Positions 1-4,792 of a DNA stretch of 9,265 nucleotides are shown piece by piece. The stretch is from CAZKRL01 sp964555295. GTDB taxonomy: Bacteria; Bacteroidota; Bacteroidia; Flavobacteriales_D; Sanyastnellaceae. The DNA is taken from assembly GCA_964555295.1 (NCBI GenBank), contig CAZKRL010000059.1, positions 1-9,265 of the forward strand. Direction: 5' to 3'. The position numbers and the translations under genes are program-made. Within the stretch, counting starts at the first letter, position 1, and every line of letters starts with the position of its first letter. Under the pieces are notes generated by a model that did no database searches, was not told the origin of the DNA, and saw only the letters and a program-made list of their open reading frames with translations.

Positions 1-134
1 ATGATAAGAATTTTCACGTAGCAATAACCTCTCTCATCACGTTTGGTTCAAAATGGAAATGACACAATTCAGGCAAGCATGAAATATTATATTTACCAAA
101 ACAAACTTGGTTTAATTTGCGATATTCAGTTTTA

Positions 135-166
135 TTTGTTGGAATAGAAAATGAGGCCTACTTTCG
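135..166 (+). promoter_or_regulatory. Promoter of the rpsF-rpsR-rplI operon (Bacteroidota type)
   Basis: TTTG at 135-138 is followed after 20 bases by TACTTTCG at 159-166. This matches the Bacteroidota primary sigma factor pattern (TTTG or TTG near -33, TAnnTTTG near -7, about 19-21 bases between), with one mismatch (C for T at the seventh position). Transcription would start around 170-173. That gives a short, A-rich, unstructured leader of under 30 bases before the rpsF ATG. The sequence match is seen directly; promoter activity is inferred. Confidence 0.7.
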
Positions 167-198
167 CGCTCCCAAAATTTAAAAACAAATAACAAACA

Positions 199-561
199 AT
201 GAACCGTTACGAGACTGTTTTCATTATGACTCCCGTGCTGTCTGAGGATCAGGCGGCGGAAACAGTGGATAAGTTCAAGAAGTTTTTGAAAGGTAAGGGC
301 GCCAAAATCAAGCACGAGGAAAACTGGGGCTTGAGAAAATTGGCTTACCCTATCCAAAAGAAAACGACAGGCTTTTACCACTTGCTGGAGTTCGAAGCAA
401 CCGGCGACACCATCACTCCGTTTGAAACGGAGTTCAGAAGGGATGAGCGCATTATCCGTTTCCTTACTACCCATATGGACAAGTACCATGTGGCCTACGC
501 AGAGAGCCGCCGCGACAAGGCGAAAGACAAAAAAACAGCATCTGCGAAAGTAGAAGCCTGA
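199..561 (+). CDS. rpsF: Small ribosomal subunit protein bS6
   Basis: This encodes a 120-residue bS6, which pairs with bS18 on the platform of the 30S subunit and binds the central domain of 16S rRNA. The N-terminal MNRYETVFIMTP strand, the central ENWGLRKLAYPIQKK segment and the FRRDERIIRF/TTHMDKY helix are characteristic of the family. The last 20 or so residues are a charged Lys/Ala-rich tail (SRRDKAKDKKTASAKVEA) that varies in length among bS6 proteins. The ATG at 199 is chosen because the conserved N-terminus begins there; the bases before it are A-rich with no Shine-Dalgarno, as is usual in Bacteroidota. It is the first gene of an operon with rpsR (26-base gap) and rplI. Confidence 0.97.
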   Translation: MNRYETVFIMTPVLSEDQAAETVDKFKKFLKGKGAKIKHEENWGLRKLAYPIQKKTTGFYHLLEFEATGDTITPFETEFRRDERIIRFLTTHMDKYHVAYAESRRDKAKDKKTASAKVEA

Positions 562-587
562 TTGTAAAACCCTTTTAGAACTAGACT

Positions 588-848
588 ATGTCAGAAGATA
601 TCAGATACCTGAACCCGATCGACATCGAGACCAAGCAGGTAAAATACTGCCGCTTTAAAAAGCATGGCATGAAGTACATCGATTATAAAGATGGCGACTT
701 CCTTTTAAAATTGTGCAATGAGCAAGGTAAATTGTTGCCGCGCCGCATCACTGGTACTTCGTTGAAGTATCAGCGCAAAGTAGCCCAGGCGGTGAAGAAG
801 GCAAGACATCTTGCACTGATGCCATACGTAGCTGATTTACTTAAATAA
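588..848 (+). CDS. rpsR: Small ribosomal subunit protein bS18
   Basis: This 86-residue protein is bS18, the 30S platform protein that dimerises with bS6. Diagnostic segments are YCRFKKHGMKYIDYKD (residues 20-35), GKLLPRRITGTSLKYQRK (47-64) and the basic helix VKKARHLALMPYV (69-81). Length is typical of the family. It has two Cys (21 and 43), so it is not a four-Cys zinc-binding variant. No Shine-Dalgarno precedes the ATG (bases TTAGAACTAGACT). It sits 26 bases after rpsF and 16 bases before rplI, the common bS6-bS18-bL9 order without an intervening ssb or priB. In Bacteroidota ribosomes bS18, with bS6 and bS21, is known to help sequester the 3' end of 16S rRNA. Confidence 0.97.
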   Translation: MSEDIRYLNPIDIETKQVKYCRFKKHGMKYIDYKDGDFLLKLCNEQGKLLPRRITGTSLKYQRKVAQAVKKARHLALMPYVADLLK

Positions 849-850
849 CC

Positions 851-856
851 AGGAGG
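851..856 (+). promoter_or_regulatory. Strong Shine-Dalgarno sequence before rplI
   Basis: A perfect AGGAGG at 851-856 lies 8 bases before the rplI ATG, the ideal spacing. None of the other five gene starts in this window has anything similar, which fits the general lack of Shine-Dalgarno use in Bacteroidota. It fixes the rplI start at 865 and may mean that rplI translation responds differently from its operon partners. Confidence 0.75.
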
Positions 857-864
857 ACAACACC

Positions 865-1311
865 ATGGAAGTAATTCTCAAAACCAATATCGAAAAGCTG
901 GGTGCCAAAGACGAAGTTGTAAAAGTTCGTCCGGGCTACGCCAGAAATTACCTGATTCCACGCGGTTATGCCGTGTCGGCCACGGAAAGTGCTCGTAAGA
1001 TGCTTGCTGAAAATTTAAAACAGCGTGCTCACAAAGAAACCAAGATTCTCGCTGATGCTCAGGCGTTGGCTGAGAAGCTCAACGGGCTTGAACTGAAAAT
1101 TGGAACCAAGGCATCGGATACCGGAAAGATTTTCGGCTCGGTGAATACCATCCAAATTTCTGAGGCACTGGGCAAAGCCGGTCACGCGATTGATCGCAAG
1201 AGCATCAGTCTGTCCGATGATAATATCAAAACCTTAGGCAGCTACGAGGCGCGCATCAAGCTTCATAAAGAAGTAAGTGCTACCGTTAAGTTTGAAGTAG
1301 TAGCTGAGTAA
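865..1311 (+). CDS. rplI: Large ribosomal subunit protein bL9
   Basis: This 148-residue protein is bL9, which binds 23S rRNA near the base of the L1 stalk and extends outward through a long helix. The N-terminal RNA-binding domain has the family signature: MEVILKTNIEKLGAKDEVVKV, then RPGYARNYLIPRGYA at about residues 22-36. A charged connecting helix follows (about 40-75), then the C-terminal domain with GTKASDTGKIFGSVNT (about 80-95) and a closing strand (VSATVKFEVVAE). Length matches the usual 147-150 residues. It is the last gene of the operon; an intrinsic terminator begins 16 bases after the stop. Unlike its partners it has a perfect AGGAGG ribosome binding site. Confidence 0.97.
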   Translation: MEVILKTNIEKLGAKDEVVKVRPGYARNYLIPRGYAVSATESARKMLAENLKQRAHKETKILADAQALAEKLNGLELKIGTKASDTGKIFGSVNTIQISEALGKAGHAIDRKSISLSDDNIKTLGSYEARIKLHKEVSATVKFEVVAE

Positions 1312-1326
1312 TCTTCGCAAAACATG

Positions 1327-1355
1327 AAAAAAGCCACCTTAGGGTGGTTTTTTTT
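1327..1355 (+). terminator. Intrinsic terminator of the rpsF-rpsR-rplI operon
   Basis: CCACC (1334-1338), loop TTAG, GGTGG (1343-1347), then eight T's (1348-1355). The A-run at 1327-1332 can pair with the T-run, so the hairpin may also act on the reverse strand. It lies 16 bases after the rplI stop. Confidence 0.9.
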
Positions 1356-1367
1356 ATGCTTACACTT

Positions 1368-1375
1368 TACATTTG
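1368..1375 (+). promoter_or_regulatory. Candidate promoter -7 box for the secreted repeat protein
   Basis: TACATTTG at 1368-1375 matches the Bacteroidota -7 consensus TAnnTTTG exactly. It is placed so that transcription would start about 15-20 bases before the ATG at 1397. No TTG lies at the expected upstream distance; that position falls on the stem and T-run of the preceding terminator. The -7 box is clear, the -33 element is not. Confidence 0.5.
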
Positions 1376-1396
1376 TTCAACCTAACCAAAATCTAT

Positions 1397-4300
1397 ATGA
1401 AAAAACTCTACATTTCACTTGTGTTGCTTTGTCTTGCAGTGACAGGCTTCACGCAGATCAGGATGACGATGGTCGATCCTGCGAATCATCAGATTCAAAT
1501 CTCGAATTACGGCTTGATGGAAGTTGATATTTCCGCCTACCGAATGTGCGCATTGTTTGATTATCAGACATTGAATCAAGCCCCGATTACGATTGTAACG
1601 GGAGATTTTAATTTATCCACCGGTGAGAGTGTAACCTTCATTTGGGACAATAATGGTGGGGTAGGTTTTTTAGCCGATGCTAGTGATGTAGGTCTGTATC
1701 TGCCTTCAGGTAGTTTTGGCAGTGCCGCCAACATGGTTGACTTTATGCAATACGGTGCAGCAGGTCAAGGAAGAGAAGGCGTTGCTGCGACTGCAGGTAT
1801 CTGGACCGCTGGTGATTTCGTGGCTACCGCTTCAGGCCCTTGGATGTATACCGGAGATGGTACTCAGAATGGTGTGATGTTTTGGTCAACTCTTGTTGTT
1901 AGTGTTCCTGGTTGCATGGATATAGAAGCATGTAATTATGATATGAACGCAACGGAAGATGATGGCTCTTGTACCTATCCTGGTTGCACTGAAATTGATG
2001 CATGCAACTTCGACGGCAACGCGGGTTGCTCAGATAACTCATGCGTATATCCCGGATGCAGCGACGCTCTCGCATGCAACTATAATGCGGCCGTGGGCTG
2101 CGATGATGGTTCTTGCATTTTCCCCGATGGTTGCATAGATCCTACCGCTTGTAATTTCGATTCTTTGGCTACATGTGATGATGGTTCATGCGCTTTTCCT
2201 GATGGTTGTACTGATCCAGCAGCTTGTAATTATGACTCGTTGGCTACCTGCGATAATGGTTCCTGCCTCTCGTTTGATGCATGTGGTGACTGTGGTGGTA
2301 ATGGCATTGCGGGTTGTACTGATGAGTTAGCCTGCAACTATGATCCTTCAGCTACTTGCAGCGATAATAGCTGTTTAGGTGCCGCTGGATGTACAGATGT
2401 GAATGCGTGCAATTATGACTCACTTGCCGCTTGTGATAATGGTTCTTGCGTTGCTGCAGGTTGCAGTGATGTAAGCGCATGTAACTACGATTCCCTTGCC
2501 AATTGCGATAATGGAACATGTGTGTACCCTGGTTGTACCGATTTATTGGCCTGTAACTATGATTCTACAGCTGCATGCGATAATGGTTCGTGCGTCGCAC
2601 ATCCTTCAAGTTCAGTAACTATATACATTTCGGCGGATGCTGATAGTGTGCTTTATGAAGGCTACCTATTCCCTGAAGCCGGTAATTACTTCTTGGTATA
2701 CCCCGGTTTTGTAGGTGAATTGGCCTGTGATTCCATAGTTAACGTTATTGTCCTTGATTCTGCAATAACAGGATGTACAGACATTACCGCATGTAACTTC
2801 AATTCTGCTGCTGGTATTTCAGATGAGGCTCTTTGCACTTACCCGGGTTGTACAGATTCACTTGCTTGTAACTTCGATGCTGATGCCGCATGCTCTGATC
2901 TCAATCTTTGCATTGTAGCCGGTTGTACCGATAGCACAGCATGTAACTACAACCCATTCGCAGGTTGCGACGACGCATCATGCATCTTCCCCGATGGTTG
3001 TACAGATATGTTTGCATGTAATTATGATGATCAGGCCCTTTGTGATAACGGGTCTTGTACCTACGGCGGTTGCACTGATGCCGCTGCTTGCAATTACGAT
3101 ATGACTGCAAGTTGCGATGATGGATCTTGCTTTGTAGCTGCTCCTTTTCTCGATTGCGACGGAGTATGTATCAACGATAGCGATTTAGATGGTACCTGTG
3201 ATGAATTGGAATTGGAAGGTTGCACTGACTCTCTTGCTTGCAATTACAATCCTTTTGTTACCCAAAGTGATAATAGTTGCTTGAGTCTTGATGCATGCGG
3301 AGTATGCGGAGGCAACAGTGTTGCTGGTTGCACAGATATTTCTGCATGTAACTACAATGAGGCTGCTAGTTGCGATGATGGGTCTTGCCTGCAATTAGAT
3401 GATTGCGGTGTATGTGGTGGTAATGGAGTGGCTGGATGTATGGACATGAACGCTTGTAATTTCAATATGGCGGCAACCTGCGATAACAACTCTTGTATAC
3501 TTCCTGATGGTTGCACTGACAACACAGCTTGTAATTTCAGCGCGACCGCCCAGTGCGATAATGGTTCATGTACCTATCCGGGTTGCGATGATGCTACGGC
3601 TTGTAATTATGACGCAGCGGCTGGTTGCTCGGATGGCAGTTGTACATACACCGGCACAGGAACCGATACTCTGATTGCAGAAAATTTTGACGGTTATGTT
3701 TCAGGCGATGGGGTTTCTGCTCAAAGCGATGTTTGGGACACTTGGGACGGCTCCGCCACTCCAGATGCTGTTGTCGTGGATTCCGTTTCATTCAGTCCTT
3801 CAAATTCAGCTCTAATCTCCGGAATGGCCACGGATTTGGTTCTTCCCATTGGCCCTTTCAATACAGGTCGTGTTATCACGGACTTTAAAATGAAGCTAAC
3901 CGATGCTGGAGGTTATTTCAATTTCCTTCATAATTGGGCAAACAACAATGCCAACTATGAGTGGGCATTTGACGTGTTCTTTAGCGGAGATGGTGTCGTT
4001 ACGGCATCTTTAGGCGGCACATCCGTCGCTGGTAATGATGTACCTGTAGGCGAGTGGTTTGACGTGAAGGTGATTGCCGATATGTACATGGATTCCGGAT
4101 GGGTCTATATCAATAACGAACTACTTGGTAACTGGCAATGGTCTCTCAATGGAAATGGTGGAGGTCCGGGCACCAACCAAATCGCAGCTATCGATTTCTT
4201 CGGAACCAATGACGCTCAGGGAGAAGGGCTGTATTACATTGACGATGTACAAGTGGTTCATTCAACCTATTTGGATTGTGACGGCAATTGCTTGAACGAT

Positions 4301-4594
4301 GCCGACGGCGACGGTATTTGTGATGAATTGGAAGTCAGAGTAAATGAACTCACTTCAATGGGATTGCCTGTGGTATTCCCGAATCCTTCCAATGGTATTT
4401 ATCAAGTGGTGGTAAATAATCAGGGTGTAATCAGTCAGCTTGAGGTGTTTGATCTCATGGGAAGAAAAGTATACTCAGATAAACCTAACCGTAGCAATGC
4501 CGTTGTTGATTTAACCTCTTTGATGTCTGGTAATTATGTCCTCAGGATTACGCAAGACAAATCGGTGAAGTCAGTACAGCTTCAGAAATTGTAA
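1397..4594 (+). CDS. Secreted Cys-rich repeat protein with T9SS C-terminal sorting domain
   Basis: This is a 1065-residue exported, probably surface-attached or released protein of unknown function. Reading from the N-terminus: signal peptide at residues 1-19 (MKKLYISLVLLCLAVTGFT, then Q); a domain at about 20-171 with lamin-tail-like features (ISNYG, LSTGESVTFIW, VDFMQYGAAGQ); 19 Cys-rich units of the GCTDxxACNYDxxAxCDNGSC type (172-752); a Cys-free jelly-roll or LamG-like region (about 753-957); an Asp-rich Ca-binding-like segment with NDADGDGICDELE (958-980); and a T9SS type A domain (982-1065) with VVFPNPSNG, LEVFDLMGRKVY and LMSGNYVLRI. A 57-residue module interrupts the repeats at 402-458. 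An in-frame TTG at 1373 would add eight residues before the signal peptide, so the ATG at 1397 is preferred. Proteins with these repeats are common in marine Flavobacteriales; adhesion or a structural role is only a guess. Confidence 0.93.
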   Translation: MKKLYISLVLLCLAVTGFTQIRMTMVDPANHQIQISNYGLMEVDISAYRMCALFDYQTLNQAPITIVTGDFNLSTGESVTFIWDNNGGVGFLADASDVGLYLPSGSFGSAANMVDFMQYGAAGQGREGVAATAGIWTAGDFVATASGPWMYTGDGTQNGVMFWSTLVVSVPGCMDIEACNYDMNATEDDGSCTYPGCTEIDACNFDGNAGCSDNSCVYPGCSDALACNYNAAVGCDDGSCIFPDGCIDPTACNFDSLATCDDGSCAFPDGCTDPAACNYDSLATCDNGSCLSFDACGDCGGNGIAGCTDELACNYDPSATCSDNSCLGAAGCTDVNACNYDSLAACDNGSCVAAGCSDVSACNYDSLANCDNGTCVYPGCTDLLACNYDSTAACDNGSCVAHPSSSVTIYISADADSVLYEGYLFPEAGNYFLVYPGFVGELACDSIVNVIVLDSAITGCTDITACNFNSAAGISDEALCTYPGCTDSLACNFDADAACSDLNLCIVAGCTDSTACNYNPFAGCDDASCIFPDGCTDMFACNYDDQALCDNGSCTYGGCTDAAACNYDMTASCDDGSCFVAAPFLDCDGVCINDSDLDGTCDELELEGCTDSLACNYNPFVTQSDNSCLSLDACGVCGGNSVAGCTDISACNYNEAASCDDGSCLQLDDCGVCGGNGVAGCMDMNACNFNMAATCDNNSCILPDGCTDNTACNFSATAQCDNGSCTYPGCDDATACNYDAAAGCSDGSCTYTGTGTDTLIAENFDGYVSGDGVSAQSDVWDTWDGSATPDAVVVDSVSFSPSNSALISGMATDLVLPIGPFNTGRVITDFKMKLTDAGGYFNFLHNWANNNANYEWAFDVFFSGDGVVTASLGGTSVAGNDVPVGEWFDVKVIADMYMDSGWVYINNELLGNWQWSLNGNGGGPGTNQIAAIDFFGTNDAQGEGLYYIDDVQVVHSTYLDCDGNCLNDADGDGICDELEVRVNELTSMGLPVVFPNPSNGIYQVVVNNQGVISQLEVFDLMGRKVYSDKPNRSNAVVDLTSLMSGNYVLRITQDKSVKSVQLQKL
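2600..2770 (+). other. Interrupting 57-residue module between repeat blocks 1 and 2
   Basis: Residues 402-458 break the repeat array. The segments DSVLYEGYLFPEAGNYFL and LACDSIVNVIVLD resemble the short beta-rich motif seen in many Bacteroidota surface proteins, in which a 'DSV..G...TEAGTY' stretch is followed by 'GCDSIV.L.L.V'. It carries a single Cys. The assignment rests on motif resemblance only. Confidence 0.5.
3146..3217 (+). repeat. Asp-rich Ca-binding-like segment, copy 1
   Basis: Encodes a 24-residue stretch containing LDCDGVCINDSDLDGTCDE. The DSDLDG core resembles thrombospondin type 3 or EF-hand-like Ca-binding loops. It closes repeat block 2 and is a near copy of the segment at 4268-4336, differing mainly at V/N, I/L, S/A, L/G and T/I positions. 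Confidence 0.6.
4268..4336 (+). repeat. Asp-rich Ca-binding-like segment, copy 2
   Basis: Encodes a 23-residue stretch containing LDCDGNCLNDADGDGICDE, directly before the T9SS sorting domain. DADGDG fits the DxDxDG pattern of Ca-binding loops. It is a paralogue of the segment at 3146-3217 and has the same three Cys. Confidence 0.65.
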
Positions 4595-4616
4595 GGGGTT
4601 TTCTAAATGATAAGAC

Positions 4617-4647
4617 AAAGCGGCGTCCATGTGACGCCGCTTTTTTT
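4617..4647 (+). terminator. Intrinsic terminator of the secreted repeat protein gene
   Basis: GCGGCGTC (4620-4627) and GACGCCGC (4633-4640) form a perfect 8-bp GC-rich stem with a five-base loop, extended by AAA/TTT pairing. A run of seven T's (4641-4647) follows. It lies 22 bases after the stop codon at 4594. Confidence 0.93.
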
Positions 4648-4729
4648 CAATCGGATATAGCGAAATCATTCTGCAAAAAGGGGGAGCGTTAGTTCCTTGG
4701 ATTCGATAGAGTATTGTAACGTTCATCCC

Positions 4730-4744
4730 TATATTCGCGCCCCG
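4730..4744 (+). promoter_or_regulatory. Candidate promoter -7 region for hppA
   Basis: TATATTCG at 4730-4737 fits TAnnTTTG with one mismatch and continues as CGCCCCG. The same TTCGCGCnCC string occurs at the rpsF promoter (163-172). No TTG sits at the ideal 19-21-base distance upstream (the nearest are at 4714-4716 and 4697-4699). Transcription would start near 4741-4745, leaving a leader of about 50 AT-rich bases. Confidence 0.5.
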
Positions 4745-4792
4745 AAAAGTTAAAAATTTTCGTTAACCTCGTAAAACCAAATCGTTATAATA

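Larger units (their letters stand above)
1910..3652 (+). repeat. Array of 19 Cys-rich GCTDxxACNY protein repeats in three blocks
   Basis: Nineteen units, mostly 24-25 residues, start at 1910, 1982, 2054, 2129, 2204, 2312, 2387, 2459, 2531, 2771, 2846, 2921, 2996, 3068, 3218, 3326, 3434, 3509 and 3581. The consensus is GCTDxxACNYDxxAxC followed by DNGSC and a short linker, often YPG or FPDG. Most units carry four Cys (unit positions 2, 8, 16 and 21). Units 5, 15 and 16 carry an extra 11-12-residue DxCGxCGGNxxA tail. Non-repeat modules after units 9 and 14 divide the array into blocks of 9, 5 and 5. The DNA of the units differs widely at synonymous sites, so most copies are old. Confidence 0.95.

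Noticed and set aside
1..134. Possible end of an upstream gene or a divergent promoter/gene at the left edge.
   Set aside because: ATG at position 1 meets TAG after six codons, and the - strand ATGs tested here hit stops within a few codons. A TAATATTTC-like box on the - strand has no properly spaced partner and no gene to serve in view.
112..489. A 125-codon open frame on the - strand across rpsF.
   Set aside because: It is antisense to the well-conserved bS6 gene and its operon promoter, and shows no recognisable domain.
1373..1396. TTG at 1373 as the start of the secreted repeat protein.
   Set aside because: It would place eight residues before a standard MKK signal peptide and lies inside the TACATTTG promoter box; ATG 1397 fits better.
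1324..1527. A + strand open frame starting at ATG 1324.
   Set aside because: Its start lies in the rplI terminator and it overlaps the signal peptide and N-domain of the repeat protein in another frame; no recognisable product.
1910..3652. Regularly spaced similar DNA units of about 72-75 bases, superficially like a CRISPR or satellite array.
   Set aside because: The units are in frame within one long open reading frame, lack identical repeat/spacer structure, and conserve amino acids (Cys, Gly, Asn) rather than DNA.
4648..4792. A small RNA gene or riboswitch in the gap before hppA.
   Set aside because: I see no extended stem structure or known riboswitch core here beyond the promoter-like box and an AT-rich leader.
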